Positions 31,495 through 41,551 of a stretch of 49,025 bases of DNA are shown here, one piece after another (within the stretch, counting starts at the first letter, position 1; every line of letters starts with the position of its first letter). This stretch comes from an uncultured Microbulbifer sp. GTDB lineage: Bacteria > Pseudomonadota > Gammaproteobacteria > Pseudomonadales > Cellvibrionaceae. Below the pieces are notes generated by a model. That model did not search any database. It had not been told where the DNA came from and was given only the letters and a program-made list of their open reading frames with translations. The stretch is from the NCBI RefSeq assembly GCF_913055755.1, contig NZ_CAJXKH010000015.1, positions 1 through 49,025 on the forward strand, given 5' to 3'. The translations under genes and the position numbers were made by a program.

Positions 31495-31923
31495 GTGGAA
31501 AATCTGATCCGGCGCACCAATTCCCCTCTCGTCGAACGACATCAGGGGAAGTGGCGGCTAGTGCTTTTCGGTACGCTCATTATCTGTATATATGGCGGGC
31601 TTCGTTCCGAACCGCTGCCACTGCTATTTCCCTATTTCGACCTCTTGATCCACTTCAGTGCCAGCCTGACGATTGCTTATATCGCCGTATTCGCGTTCCC
31701 TCCTCGCGGAAGATTGCTGGTGATGGTCGGTCTGTTCAGTGCAGCGGTCGCCCTGGAAGTGATGCAAGGCGTCTTCCTCGCACGACGTGCCGCCTCATTG
31801 GCCGATTGCCTGGCCGGCATTCTGGGTATCCCCTTCGGCTGGTTTCTTGGTCGCTGGGTACGGCAGTATCTTCGCCGCTGGTCCAAAAACTCGCATAGTT
31901 CCCGCCTCCGAAAACACTGGTGA
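31495..31923 (+). CDS. VanZ-like family membrane protein
   Basis: A 142-residue small membrane protein with about four hydrophobic segments. It has the VanZ-like signature: FDLLIHFSASL (Asp/His in TM2), ALEVMQGVF (Glu/Gln) and ASLADCLAGILGIPFGW (Asp/Gly). The family includes VanZ (teicoplanin resistance), but most members in polysaccharide loci have no known function. The GTG at 31495 follows cggag by 5 bp. It is the first gene of the plus-strand export/biosynthesis block. Confidence 0.72.
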   Translation: MENLIRRTNSPLVERHQGKWRLVLFGTLIICIYGGLRSEPLPLLFPYFDLLIHFSASLTIAYIAVFAFPPRGRLLVMVGLFSAAVALEVMQGVFLARRAASLADCLAGILGIPFGWFLGRWVRQYLRRWSKNSHSSRLRKHW

Positions 31924-32064
31924 CAATATTTACTGCACACACTTGCAGTGTGCCGTTCAATTGCCAACCTTTATGGTCAAATGATACCCGGATCGATCAG
32001 CCAGTGATCCCTGAGTATCGAATGCCGATTTTGGTAGTAGGGGTAACACCCCGGAGGTTTGGAA

Positions 32065-33471
32065 GTGTATCGGGGATGGATTCGCGCACACGAAAGTGAT
32101 CTGGCGGCAGTATATCGACTTGTCGACGGTATGCTGATATTGGCGGCGTTGGCTATTTGCACGACCGGCTTGGGCCATCAGCTGACCAAGGACTGGTTGA
32201 TTGCGGGCCTTACCGGGGTAGTGATATTTGTTTTTGTCGCAGAATCGCTCGAACTCTACCGATCCTGGCGCACGGACAGCTACCGCAACATGTTGATAAC
32301 CACGGCCTTCACCTGGGCTGTAGCATGCCTGCTATTGATGTTGCTGGGATACTTCTCGGGACAGAGCGGGCACTTCTCAAGGTTGGTTGTCGGCTCCTGG
32401 TTTGCACTTACCCTGTTCGGACTCGGACTCTGGCGCTATACCCTGCGCCGCATTCTGCTCTTTTTACGCATCCACGATCGCAATACGCGCTCGGCAGCCA
32501 TTCTCGGATTGAATGACGCCGCCGTACGGCTCGCCCACGACCTGGAGCAGAATCCGCAGCTCGGTATTCGTCTGCAGGGCATCTACAGCATTCCCGGCCA
32601 CGACGACATGCAAAGTGCATCCGCTGGAGAAAAGCTACTGATTACCGGAGAACTGGAACAGGCGTTGCAGGCCGCCCGCGCAGGTGAACTGGATCTTGTC
32701 TATATCGCCTTGCCAGCCAGCGAGGCGCACCATATCGGCAAGCTGCTGGCTGCCTTTGCTGATACCACCGCAACCGTTTATTTACTGCCGGATATTTTCG
32801 GTAGCAACCTGTTGCGGGCACGCTGGCAACACATTGGAAATAGTGCCGTGTTGAGTATCTACGATACTCCGATCCAGGGTATCAACAGTTGGCTGAAACG
32901 CCTCGAGGATATGGTCGTTGCGTCGCTGGCTCTGGTACTGCTGAGCCCTCTAATGCTGCTGATCGCGCTGGGCATCAAGCTTACCAGTCGGGGCCCGGTG
33001 CTGTTCAAACAGCGACGCTACGGCTTGAACGGCCATACCATTGATGTGTGGAAATTCCGCTCCATGACCTGTGAGGAGAATGGAACACACATACGCCAAG
33101 CCTGCCGCAATGACCCGCGCATTACCCCCTTTGGCCGCTTTCTTCGCTGTACTTCCCTGGATGAACTTCCTCAACTATTCAACGTATTGAGTGGTGACAT
33201 GTCCATCGTCGGCCCTCGGCCGCACGCGGTTGCACACAATGAACAGTACCGCAGTATTGTCAGCGGCTACATGCTGAGGCACAAGGTCAAGCCTGGCATC
33301 ACCGGCTGGGCACAAATTAATGGCTGGCGGGGAGAGACCGATACCCTTGAAAAAATGCACAAACGTGTAGAGCACGACCTGCATTACATCCGGAACTGGT
33401 CGATTTTTCTCGATATTTATATTTTGTGCATGACTCTGACAAGAGGTTTTGTTGGGAAAAATGCCTACTGA
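32065..33471 (+). CDS. Undecaprenyl-phosphate hexose-1-phosphate transferase (WcaJ/GumD-type)
   Basis: A 468-residue polyprenyl-phosphate hexose-1-P transferase that starts the repeat unit on undecaprenyl phosphate, probably with glucose-1-P. It has an N-terminal block of 4-5 membrane segments, a central Rossmann-like CoA-binding domain (SAAILGLNDAAVRLA), a reentrant membrane helix before KRLEDMV, and the catalytic C-terminal domain with VWKFRSM, RFLRCTSLDELPQLFNVLSG, MSIVGPRP and HKVKPGITGWAQINGWRG. The GTG at 32065 has ggagg 8 bp upstream and is preferred over the TTG at 32059. GalU in this window can supply its UDP-glucose. Confidence 0.92.
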   Translation: MYRGWIRAHESDLAAVYRLVDGMLILAALAICTTGLGHQLTKDWLIAGLTGVVIFVFVAESLELYRSWRTDSYRNMLITTAFTWAVACLLLMLLGYFSGQSGHFSRLVVGSWFALTLFGLGLWRYTLRRILLFLRIHDRNTRSAAILGLNDAAVRLAHDLEQNPQLGIRLQGIYSIPGHDDMQSASAGEKLLITGELEQALQAARAGELDLVYIALPASEAHHIGKLLAAFADTTATVYLLPDIFGSNLLRARWQHIGNSAVLSIYDTPIQGINSWLKRLEDMVVASLALVLLSPLMLLIALGIKLTSRGPVLFKQRRYGLNGHTIDVWKFRSMTCEENGTHIRQACRNDPRITPFGRFLRCTSLDELPQLFNVLSGDMSIVGPRPHAVAHNEQYRSIVSGYMLRHKVKPGITGWAQINGWRGETDTLEKMHKRVEHDLHYIRNWSIFLDIYILCMTLTRGFVGKNAY

Positions 33472-33625
33472 ATTATCTGTGCGCCTACAATAATTTTTTT
33501 TCATATTTTGCCATGCAATGCTGAGAAGCGTTTCTAAACTCTCTTACTGAGTCAGCAGCTAAAACGACTTGACCAGAGCACACGGGAAAATGGAGTTTCC
33601 CGCCAATAGCAATAATGCAGGACGC

Positions 33626-34816
33626 ATGATCATGCTGATCAACCCGAAAATTCATTTAAGAAAAACTATCTGTATTTTTCTTTCAACACTCTGCCTGCCT
33701 GTAGTTGCAGATCCCATAAAGCTGGGTTCCGGGTTTCTTCTTTCCCCGGCCGTTGGCGTCGACTTGCGCTATGACGACAATATCAACAATGCACCGGAAG
33801 ATGGCGTCGAAAGCTATCTCATGCTGATAAGCCCGCGCCTGGCACTGGAATATGACCGGGGAACCGCAATCTACTCACTGCAGTACTCGCTCTCCCATGG
33901 CGACTATCTGGATACGGATCGCGACTCCTTTACCGACCAGGAGCTCACTGCAGGCGTGGACTGGGAACTGAACCAGCGTCATAGCCTTGCCCTGGGGGCC
34001 GCATATCTAGATATCAATGAAGAGTTCAACGACCAGGTCGCGGAGGATCTGGATAGCCTGATATTCGAGCGCGATCGCTACCGTCAGTCGGGTGTATTTG
34101 TGAACTATGACTATGGTGCGGAAGGCGCACGCGGCCACCTTGGGGTAACACTCGGAACAAACGACCGCAACTATATTGAAGAGCTGACTTCCCCCGACAG
34201 GAGGACGACCTATGGTGACGCACTGTTTTCATTCGGAATCACCGGAAAGACGGCATTTCTCACTCAGCTGGAAGCCCGGGATATTCGCTACGAAGAATTC
34301 GCTACCCCGATTCCGAATCGAGACAACCGGGAAGCCGCACTCCTCCTGGGTGCGGAACATGATACCGAGCAGTTGACGGTCAACCTCCTGGCCGGACTGG
34401 TACGAAAGGATTTTGATAACCCGGAAATTGGCCAGTATCAGCGTCCGCGCTGGACAGGAACCCTGGCCTGGCGCCCAACTGAGCTTAGCGAATTGACGCT
34501 CATTCTGGAAAGACGTCCCGTCGAATCCTTTGGAACCTTCTCCAATTTTGTCGATGCCAAATCCGGGTTCCTGGGCTGGCAGCACTCCTGGAGCGAAAAA
34601 GTTCGCACCAACACCTCATTCCGCTATACCCGCGCGGACTTCGCTGGCACAGATCTACGAGAAAACATAAGACGCCTGAATCTCACATTTTTCTACCAAC
34701 TACGCCCGTGGATTGACGTAAGAACTGGCATTTCATCGCTCGAACAAGGAGCCAATGCGGAAACCCTGTCCTACGAACGCAATCAGGTCTTCCTCGGCTT
34801 CGACGCAGCATATTAA
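33626..34816 (+). CDS. Outer-membrane beta-barrel EPS export protein
   Basis: A 396-residue protein with a signal peptide (LRKTICIFLSTLCLPVVA, before DPIKLGSG). The mature part is rich in alternating aromatic/polar strands (GVDLRYDDNINN, SLQYSLSHGDYLDTDRDS, TLSYERNQVFLGFDAAY) and ends in an aromatic Tyr, as expected for a barrel inserted by BAM. It resembles the BBP2/VpsM-type beta-barrels next to short Wza proteins, thought to provide the outer-membrane pore. An earlier in-frame TTG/ATG exists; the signal peptide and agga box favour 33626 or 33632. wza follows 18 bp later. Confidence 0.8.
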   Translation: MIMLINPKIHLRKTICIFLSTLCLPVVADPIKLGSGFLLSPAVGVDLRYDDNINNAPEDGVESYLMLISPRLALEYDRGTAIYSLQYSLSHGDYLDTDRDSFTDQELTAGVDWELNQRHSLALGAAYLDINEEFNDQVAEDLDSLIFERDRYRQSGVFVNYDYGAEGARGHLGVTLGTNDRNYIEELTSPDRRTTYGDALFSFGITGKTAFLTQLEARDIRYEEFATPIPNRDNREAALLLGAEHDTEQLTVNLLAGLVRKDFDNPEIGQYQRPRWTGTLAWRPTELSELTLILERRPVESFGTFSNFVDAKSGFLGWQHSWSEKVRTNTSFRYTRADFAGTDLRENIRRLNLTFFYQLRPWIDVRTGISSLEQGANAETLSYERNQVFLGFDAAY

Positions 34817-34834
34817 TTACGGCAGGAATCAACC

Positions 34835-35398
34835 ATGCAATATACCCCGAATAATTGGAAATATTGTCTGGCAGGACTAACGCTCTTGGCCAGCATTCAG
34901 CAGACAGCTAACGCACAAACCCCCAGCTCGGTTATCGATGAACAGTATCAACTCGGGGCAGGTGACGTCATATCCATTCGCGTATTTGGCGAAGAAGAAC
35001 TATCGATTGAAGTGCGACTCGGCGACAGCGGGGTCATCAACTATCCATTTCTTGGCGAAATAGAAGTGGCAGGACTCAGTGCACCCAACCTGGAAAAGAA
35101 AATTACCGAAGGACTACGCGACGGCTACCTGGTCAACCCCAGTGTAGAAATAGCGATCATGCAATACCGGTCATTTTTTGTGAATGGTGAGGTCAATACG
35201 CCAGGAAGCTATGCGTATTTGCCAGGGCTGACCATCAACAAGGCCATAGCCATGGCCAGCGGACTTACTCCCCGCGCATCAGCCGGCAAGATCATAATCA
35301 AGCGAGGTCATGGAAAGGACCAAAAGATGATTAAAGCCACCATGGATACAAAGCTATATCCGGGAGACATCATCACCGTTGAACAGAGTCTATTCTAA
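34835..35398 (+). CDS. Short Wza-type polysaccharide export protein (OPX)
   Basis: A 187-residue periplasmic OPX protein. Signal peptide to about residue 27 (QQTANA), no lipobox Cys. The poly_export domain follows (YQLGAGDVISIRVFGEEELS and PFLGEIEVAGLSAPNLE), then one SLBB domain (FFVNGEVNTPGSYAYLPGLT) ending at TVEQSLF. Unlike E. coli Wza (379) it has no extra SLBB repeats and no C-terminal outer-membrane helix, so it must work with a separate pore, probably the upstream beta-barrel. aggaatcaacc precedes the ATG. wzc follows after 11 bp. Confidence 0.9.
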   Translation: MQYTPNNWKYCLAGLTLLASIQQTANAQTPSSVIDEQYQLGAGDVISIRVFGEEELSIEVRLGDSGVINYPFLGEIEVAGLSAPNLEKKITEGLRDGYLVNPSVEIAIMQYRSFFVNGEVNTPGSYAYLPGLTINKAIAMASGLTPRASAGKIIIKRGHGKDQKMIKATMDTKLYPGDIITVEQSLF

Positions 35399-35409
35399 AG
35401 GGTACTGAC

Positions 35410-37659
35410 ATGGAAATCGATAAAAGCAGAGACGACGATCTACTACTTCAGGAGAAGGGTCCAGACCTGCGTCGCTACCTCAAAACTCTGTTCACGCACC
35501 GCTGGATGATCGTCGCAACGACGGCGGTCATCACGGCAATAGCCATCGCAATAATTGCCAATATCCCATCCCGCTACCAGGCAGTCGCATCCCTGGTTTT
35601 TGAACTGGATCAGGCAAACCTGGTATCCGTCGAGGAGATCTATGATCTCGGAAACCAGCGCAGAGAATACATCCTTACCCAGACACAGATGTTGCAATCT
35701 CGGCAGCTTGCAGAGAGAGTCATCCAACGGCTCAGTCTGTCTGAAAATCCCGAATTTTCCCCTGGTCAAGTCGGAACCACAATGGGAATGATCTTCTCCT
35801 TTTCCGGCAGTGGAGCGGATGATCCAGGTGCTACAGATTCCGGAGAAATCGATGCGATAACGACGACATTTCTCAAGCGCCTTACCATTGAACCTGTTCG
35901 CAACACCAACATAGTGCGGGTGAAATTTGAAGCGCAGTCACCCGTACTGGCAGCTCAGATTGCCAACACGCTGGTAGAAGAATTCATCGCCGAGCAGTCT
36001 GAAGCCAAGGTGCAGTTCACCAGCCGCGCCACATCCTGGCTCACAGAACGACTGGAAACCCTGCGCAGCAAACTCGAAGCATCTGAAAACCAACTCCAGA
36101 ACTTCCGCGAGCGCGAGGACCTGATCGACCTGAGTGGAGTACGCAGCCTGGCGGAACGTGACCTCAATGAAATGACTGCACAACTGCAGGAGATGCGCCG
36201 TGAACTGAAACAGATTTCCAGCATACACGACCAATTCACGACCGCAGAAGGTGACGAAATGGCACTCGCCAACCTGCCTGAGGTCATCAGCAACCCGTTG
36301 ATTCAGGAGATCAAGCGAAACGTAGCTGTCGCGGAAAGGCGCAGAGCAGACTTGTCCCGTCGCTATGGGGCAAAGCACCCGCTGATGATCGCAGCTACCA
36401 ATGAGGTCCGTTTGGTGCGCGAGCAGCTTGCCAATGAAATGCGCAATCTGTCAGATGCGGTGGAAAATCAGTATCTCACGGCACTTTCCCGGGTTCGAGA
36501 CCAGGAAAATGAAGTAGAGCGAGCCAAGGAGAACTACCAGGAAGTTTCGCAAAAAGATTTTCGCTACCAGGAACTGGTCAGAGAAGTTGACGTAAACCGC
36601 AAGCTCTACGACACCTTCTTTACCCGCGTCAATGAAACCCGTGAGACTTCCGGATTCGATATTGCACCGGCAAAACTCGTCGATGCAGCTGTCATACCCA
36701 ACAAACCGGTCAAGCCCAACAAAAAAATGCTAGCCGCCATGTCCCTTGCGCTGGCTCTTGCGATTTCAGTTGGAATTGCTCTTGTTCTCGACCTCCTGCG
36801 CACGGGAGTGCGGGGCCCGGAGGATGTAGAGGATTATCTCGGGCAACGGCTGATCGGCTTGATACCGGATGTAAGCAAGATATCCGGAACAACGCTGGGT
36901 TTGCGTACAATATTCGATCCGGAGCAACATGTCTTTGGCGAGGCTATTCGCACCTTGCGTACCGGAGTGGTTCTTTCCAGCCTTGGCCAGTCGCAACGGG
37001 TAATCATGGTTACCTCATCTGTTCCAGCCGAAGGAAAAACCACAACATCAGAAAATCTTGCATTTTCACTTGCGCAGGTGGGAAAGGTACTACTGATTGA
37101 TGCCGACCTGCGCAAACCCGCTGTTGGTATCGACTTCAAAATCCCTCGCGAGCACCCGGGGCTGACCGATGCCATTACCGAGGCGCACCCGATCGAAGAT
37201 TGCATAGTTCACGACAAAGTGAGCGGCCTGGACATAATGCCGTCGGGTAATTACTGCTCTGACCCGCAAAAAGTGCTTGTCTCTTTCCGTTTTTCAGAAA
37301 CCATTGCACAGCTGTTGCGGACCTATGACCGCATCATCATCGACACCCCACCGGTGCAGGCGGTCAGTGACGCCCTGCTTATCTCGCGCTCTTCCGACTC
37401 CCTGCTGTACGTGGTCAAGTGTGACTCTACCAACAAACGGATCGTCAAGAAGGGTATTAACCGCTTTACTCAGATAAATGCGTCCATCGATGGTGTAGTA
37501 CTAACCCATGTCGACACCAGAAAAGGTGCTGTCTACGAGGATGAGTATTACGGTTACGACTTCGACAAGGGCGTACGCCAATCGAGTTACTCCTCCAATA
37601 GTGGCGATGACAAGCCCTCCGGCTCACCGGAACAAAGAAAAGAGCCGGAAATTTCCTAG
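35410..37659 (+). CDS. Polysaccharide co-polymerase / bacterial tyrosine kinase (Wzc-type)
   Basis: A 749-residue inner-membrane protein. Wzz domain with TM1 near residues 31-52 and TM2 near 440-461, a long periplasmic coiled coil between them (about 200-400, ending with the Pro-rich VIPNKPVKPNKK). The cytoplasmic BY-kinase domain has Walker A VPAEGKTT (Lys543), Walker A' LLIDADLRKP (Asp564, Asp566) and Walker B RIIIDTPPVQA. The C-terminal Tyr cluster (YEDEYYGYDFDKG) is the usual autophosphorylation site. It controls chain length and couples polymerisation to export. Confidence 0.93.
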   Translation: MEIDKSRDDDLLLQEKGPDLRRYLKTLFTHRWMIVATTAVITAIAIAIIANIPSRYQAVASLVFELDQANLVSVEEIYDLGNQRREYILTQTQMLQSRQLAERVIQRLSLSENPEFSPGQVGTTMGMIFSFSGSGADDPGATDSGEIDAITTTFLKRLTIEPVRNTNIVRVKFEAQSPVLAAQIANTLVEEFIAEQSEAKVQFTSRATSWLTERLETLRSKLEASENQLQNFREREDLIDLSGVRSLAERDLNEMTAQLQEMRRELKQISSIHDQFTTAEGDEMALANLPEVISNPLIQEIKRNVAVAERRRADLSRRYGAKHPLMIAATNEVRLVREQLANEMRNLSDAVENQYLTALSRVRDQENEVERAKENYQEVSQKDFRYQELVREVDVNRKLYDTFFTRVNETRETSGFDIAPAKLVDAAVIPNKPVKPNKKMLAAMSLALALAISVGIALVLDLLRTGVRGPEDVEDYLGQRLIGLIPDVSKISGTTLGLRTIFDPEQHVFGEAIRTLRTGVVLSSLGQSQRVIMVTSSVPAEGKTTTSENLAFSLAQVGKVLLIDADLRKPAVGIDFKIPREHPGLTDAITEAHPIEDCIVHDKVSGLDIMPSGNYCSDPQKVLVSFRFSETIAQLLRTYDRIIIDTPPVQAVSDALLISRSSDSLLYVVKCDSTNKRIVKKGINRFTQINASIDGVVLTHVDTRKGAVYEDEYYGYDFDKGVRQSSYSSNSGDDKPSGSPEQRKEPEIS

Positions 37660-37989
37660 CGTCAGTTCGGCGTCACCATCCAATAAAAATGGGTGGTGAC
37701 CGCCGCCTACTCCAGTTATCACCCAGTGCAAATCCCCAGTGTGGACCGAATTTTTTTGAGCTAAATACATGTAGATATAAGGTGCCGATCAAGTTTTTTA
37801 AACTCAAAAAATGGGCAGAATCTACCACAAAAGCTGCGCATAAATTTCCACTAAAAAGTTCCCATAAGCTATAAATTAAGTGTTCTTATTACGTTTTTGT
37901 CAGAGTTGGAACGCATCCTGAAGAGTTCACAACAGGATCTCTACCCGGCACATATACAAGTCAACCCAACGGATTGGAAGCGACGAGTT
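37660..37989 (+). other. A/T-rich noncoding leader between wzc and wecB
   Basis: 330 bp without a credible gene; an in-frame extension of wecB to 37897 does not look conserved. It has a 10-bp stem (37672-37681 / 37691-37700, one wobble, no T-run), then a strongly A/T-rich part with a 9-bp inverted repeat ttttttgag (37752-37760) / ctcaaaaaa (37803-37811). It may hold a promoter for wecB-wecC-deacetylase-wecG; no confident -35/-10 pair was found. Confidence 0.5.
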
Positions 37990-39123
37990 ATGCGAGTGTT
38001 GCTTGTTTTCGGGACCCGTCCCGAAGCGATCAAGATGGCCCCCCTGGTGCGCGTTTTGCGCAAGGATTCCAGATTTGAGGTCAAGGTCTGCGTCACCGGC
38101 CAGCATCGTGAAATGCTCGATCAGGTACTGGCGCTTTTCGATATAGTTCCTGATTACGATCTCGACATCATGGAACCCAACCAGGACCTGTTCCAGGTTA
38201 CGGCTCGGATTATTATGGGAATGCGTGACGTCTTGAATGAGTACCGGCCTGACCAGGTTTTCGTACACGGTGACACCACAACCACATTGGCTGCTGCTCT
38301 GTCGGCGCATTACTGCAAGATTCCAGTGGCCCATGTGGAAGCCGGATTGCGTACCGGCGATATCTATAGCCCCTGGCCCGAGGAGATGAATCGCAGGCTT
38401 ACCTCATCCATCGCGGAAGTGCACTTTGCACCAACCTCCCTGTCCAGGCAGAACCTGCTCAACGAGTCCGTGCCGGAAGAGCAGATCACGGTAACGGGCA
38501 ACACCATTATTGATGCGCTCATTGATGTAGTACGAAAAATCGAAACCGATGACGTACTCAGCGCCAACCTGGAACATCAGTTCCCCTTTCTCGACCCAGA
38601 CAAGAAGATAATTCTAATCACTGGCCATCGCCGCGAGAACTTTGGTACAGGCCTGGAAAATATTTGCCTGGCCATTCGCGATCTGGCGGCCCGGAATGAT
38701 GTGCAGTTCATATACCCCGTGCACCTCAACCCCAGAGTACGCGAGCCCGTCACCGCAATGCTCTCGGGGCTCAATAACGTACACCTGATAGACCCCCTCA
38801 CCTACCTGCCATTCGTATACCTGATGCACCGCTGCCATTTGATTTTGACGGATTCCGGCGGCATCCAGGAGGAAGCACCGTCTCTTGGCAAACCAGTGCT
38901 GGTCATGCGCGACACCACCGAGCGTCCGGAGGGCGTACGTGCTGGCACCGTCAAACTCGTAGGAACGGACAGGAAGAGGATTATCGCCGGGGTCAATGAA
39001 CTGCTCGACGACAAGTTTGCCTATGAGGCGATGAGCTGTGCCCGCAATCCTTATGGCGACGGATTCGCCTGTGAAAAAATCGTAAAGGGAATATTACATG
39101 CTACTCAGGAGATCGCCGTTTAA
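37990..39123 (+). CDS. wecB: UDP-N-acetylglucosamine 2-epimerase (non-hydrolysing)
   Basis: A 377-residue enzyme (E. coli WecB is 376) that converts UDP-GlcNAc to UDP-ManNAc in the cytoplasm. Seen: [16 protein letters not shown] at the N-terminus, [45 protein letters not shown] and [18 protein letters not shown]. The ATG at 37990 has ggaag upstream and gives the family start [13 protein letters not shown]; an earlier in-frame TTG was rejected. It overlaps wecC by 26 bp. Confidence 0.94.
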   Translation: MRVLLVFGTRPEAIKMAPLVRVLRKDSRFEVKVCVTGQHREMLDQVLALFDIVPDYDLDIMEPNQDLFQVTARIIMGMRDVLNEYRPDQVFVHGDTTTTLAAALSAHYCKIPVAHVEAGLRTGDIYSPWPEEMNRRLTSSIAEVHFAPTSLSRQNLLNESVPEEQITVTGNTIIDALIDVVRKIETDDVLSANLEHQFPFLDPDKKIILITGHRRENFGTGLENICLAIRDLAARNDVQFIYPVHLNPRVREPVTAMLSGLNNVHLIDPLTYLPFVYLMHRCHLILTDSGGIQEEAPSLGKPVLVMRDTTERPEGVRAGTVKLVGTDRKRIIAGVNELLDDKFAYEAMSCARNPYGDGFACEKIVKGILHATQEIAV

Positions 39124-40438
39124 TCGGGTATCCGTGATTGGGCTTGGCTACATCGGCCTGCCCACCGCTGCGATACTGGCGGCAAGCGGAGCGGAAGTTG
39201 TTGGTGTCGATATCAGTGAGCGCGCGGTCAACGCGGTCAATGCAGGTCGCATCCACATTGTTGAGCCGGGGCTGGAACCCCTGGTCAAAAGTGAAGTAGA
39301 TAGCGGCCGGCTGCGTGCAGTGTTGTCCCCGGAGCCTGCGGATGCGTTCATTATTACGGTCCCGACACCGCTGACCGAATCCGAACCGGGCCTTATCCCG
39401 GAGCCAGACGCCAGCTACATTCAGGCTGCCGCTGACGCCATAGCGCCGGTACTGAAAGCGGGCAATCTGATCATTCTCGAATCGACCTCCCCCGTCGGCA
39501 CTACCGAGCAGCTGGCTCGCTGGCTCAAGAGCGCGCGCCCTGACCTCAGCTTTCCGGGTTGCGGAGACGATGCCCGCCCCGACATACACATTGCCTATTG
39601 CCCGGAGCGCGTATTACCCGGCCACGTGCTCAAGGAGCTGGTGAGAAATGACCGTATCATTGGCGGCTGCACCCCGGAATGCAGTGCTGCCGCCGGGGCG
39701 CTCTATCAGCGCTTTGTCAGCGGAGCCTGTATCGTCACCGATGCTCGTACCGCCGAGCTTACCAAGCTGACCGAAAATGCCTTTCGCGATGTCAATATCG
39801 CGTTTGCGAACGAGATGGCACTGGTCTGCGACCAGCTCGGCATCGATGTATGGGAGCTGATCCGCCTGGCTAACCGGCACCCGCGAGTAAACATTCTGAA
39901 TCCAGGGCCCGGGGTGGGCGGTCACTGTATTGCGGTTGACCCCTGGTTTATCGCACATGGGGCACCGGATCAGGCACGCCTTATCACCCAGGCTCGCAGG
40001 GTAAACGATGCTCGCCCCGGCTATGTCGTCGAACAGGCTCTGCATGCCGCAGGTAGCCGCGAAAATCCGGTCATCGCATGCCTGGGGCTGGCTTTCAAGC
40101 CCGATATTGATGACCTGCGCGAGAGCCCAGCCCTGCAAGTCGCCACCCGGCTGGCGCAGCAGAGCAAGTGCCGGGTGCTGGCAGTAGAGCCCAATATCGG
40201 CGCCCTGCCAGCGCCACTGGCGGCAGCAGACGTGGAACTGGTGCCTCTCGATGCGGCCCTGAAAGAGGCCAATGTAGTGGTGGTACTGGTCGATCACAGA
40301 GAATTTCTGCAGATTGATCCGGATGCGCTATCGGGCAAGTCGATCATCGATACCAGGGGACTGTTGCCCAGACTGAGAGCACCGCTCGTGACTGCGCAGC
40401 ATGTCGACGACAAGCAACCGGTTGAAGACTCTGTGTAG
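39098..40438 (+). CDS. wecC: UDP-N-acetyl-D-mannosamine dehydrogenase
   Basis: A 446-residue NAD-dependent dehydrogenase that oxidises UDP-ManNAc twice to UDP-ManNAcA. Seen: Rossmann motif [27 protein letters not shown], the YCPERVLPG box, [15 protein letters not shown], the catalytic Cys in [15 protein letters not shown], and [17 protein letters not shown]. Alignment to E. coli WecC is full length. The ATG at 39098 lies inside the end of wecB, a normal overlap. The uronic acid made here may be amidated or serve as acceptor for the decorations proposed for this locus. Confidence 0.94.
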   Translation: MLLRRSPFNRVSVIGLGYIGLPTAAILAASGAEVVGVDISERAVNAVNAGRIHIVEPGLEPLVKSEVDSGRLRAVLSPEPADAFIITVPTPLTESEPGLIPEPDASYIQAAADAIAPVLKAGNLIILESTSPVGTTEQLARWLKSARPDLSFPGCGDDARPDIHIAYCPERVLPGHVLKELVRNDRIIGGCTPECSAAAGALYQRFVSGACIVTDARTAELTKLTENAFRDVNIAFANEMALVCDQLGIDVWELIRLANRHPRVNILNPGPGVGGHCIAVDPWFIAHGAPDQARLITQARRVNDARPGYVVEQALHAAGSRENPVIACLGLAFKPDIDDLRESPALQVATRLAQQSKCRVLAVEPNIGALPAPLAAADVELVPLDAALKEANVVVVLVDHREFLQIDPDALSGKSIIDTRGLLPRLRAPLVTAQHVDDKQPVEDSV

Positions 40439-40440
40439 TC

Positions 40441-41466
40441 ATGCGGGTACTGCTAACTTTTGACTACGAGCTGTTTTTCGGGCGGCAGACAGGTACTCCC
40501 CAAGCGTGCATGATCCACGCCTGTGACAGATTGCTGCAGGTACTGGACGCGTATGCTGCGAAAGCGGTTTTTTTCGTTGACGCCAGCTATCTGGTGCGAC
40601 TGCGGGATTACTCCGGGCGGTCGGTACGATTGGAGCGGGATTATGCGGATGTCATAGACCATGTGCGCTGGCTCGAATCCTGTGGCCACCAGATCCAGCT
40701 GCATGTACACCCGCACTGGTTCGACTCCAGTTACGATGGCCACAGCTGGAACATGGTCACCGATCGCTATCGCCTGACACAGTGGTCCAGCCAGGAGATC
40801 ACAAAACTCGTATCACGCTGCGCGCAGGAATTGAACGCGCACCTGAAGCATAAGGCCTTTGTATTCCGTGCCGGTGGTTGGTGTGTACAGCCATTCTCAC
40901 CTATTGCTCGGGCATTGCTCAGCAATGGTATTACCGCTGACAGTTCTGTTTACCATGGCGGCCAGGCAGCTTCCGCAACACACCAGTTCGACTTCAGGTC
41001 CGCGCCGCAGCATGCGAGCTGGCAATTCAATACAGATCCCTGTCAACCCGACCGCCAGGGCGCTTTTACAGAGCTGGCGATTAGCTCCCTGAGAGTTTCG
41101 CCATTTTTTTACTGGCGCTTCGCCCTTTCCCGCCTGTTCGGGGCAAAACACCGACACCGCAGCTTCGGGGATGGCCGGGCCATCGAAAATGGGCACAGCC
41201 ACCTGTTGCACCTGCTTACACACTATTCACACATGGCGGTATCCGTTGATGGCTATAAATCGACGTTGCTGCGACACGCCTACCAGCAGGCACAGCGAAA
41301 GCATCTCTCACACTTCGTCGCCATGGGCCATCCCAAATCACTAACACCATGCTCTCTGGAAAACCTTCGCGCATGGCTTGGCGATATCTACGCCAGTGGC
41401 GGACAGCTTGAAGGCTACCAGCGCTCCAGGCAGCCAGTATTGAAGAGCGAGCCTGTAGACGCCTGA
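40441..41466 (+). CDS. Polysaccharide deacetylase family protein
   Basis: A 341-residue protein with a NodB-like beginning: LLTFDYELFFG (Asp8; Glu10 replaces the usual second Asp), then HQIQLHVHPHWF (His83, 88, 90, 92) and FRAGGWCVQPF. There is no signal peptide, so it seems cytoplasmic and may act on a nucleotide sugar or lipid-linked intermediate. The motif pattern suits the CE4-like group but is not canonical, so the deacetylase activity is inferred. It starts 2 bp after wecC. It could free an amine on ManNAcA or HexNAc that then accepts an acyl or acyl-glycyl group. Confidence 0.75.
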   Translation: MRVLLTFDYELFFGRQTGTPQACMIHACDRLLQVLDAYAAKAVFFVDASYLVRLRDYSGRSVRLERDYADVIDHVRWLESCGHQIQLHVHPHWFDSSYDGHSWNMVTDRYRLTQWSSQEITKLVSRCAQELNAHLKHKAFVFRAGGWCVQPFSPIARALLSNGITADSSVYHGGQAASATHQFDFRSAPQHASWQFNTDPCQPDRQGAFTELAISSLRVSPFFYWRFALSRLFGAKHRHRSFGDGRAIENGHSHLLHLLTHYSHMAVSVDGYKSTLLRHAYQQAQRKHLSHFVAMGHPKSLTPCSLENLRAWLGDIYASGGQLEGYQRSRQPVLKSEPVDA

Positions 41467-41551
41467 AGCGCTCGCTCGCATCCAAAAGTATCACAGCCAA
41501 GTCGGGTTACTTGGAATTTCTGCCAGAAAATTAGCCAGGGGAAGCAAAGGA

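Noticed and set aside
37672..37700. Hairpin after wzc as an intrinsic terminator
   Set aside because: Stem is good but no T-run follows; recorded only as structure.
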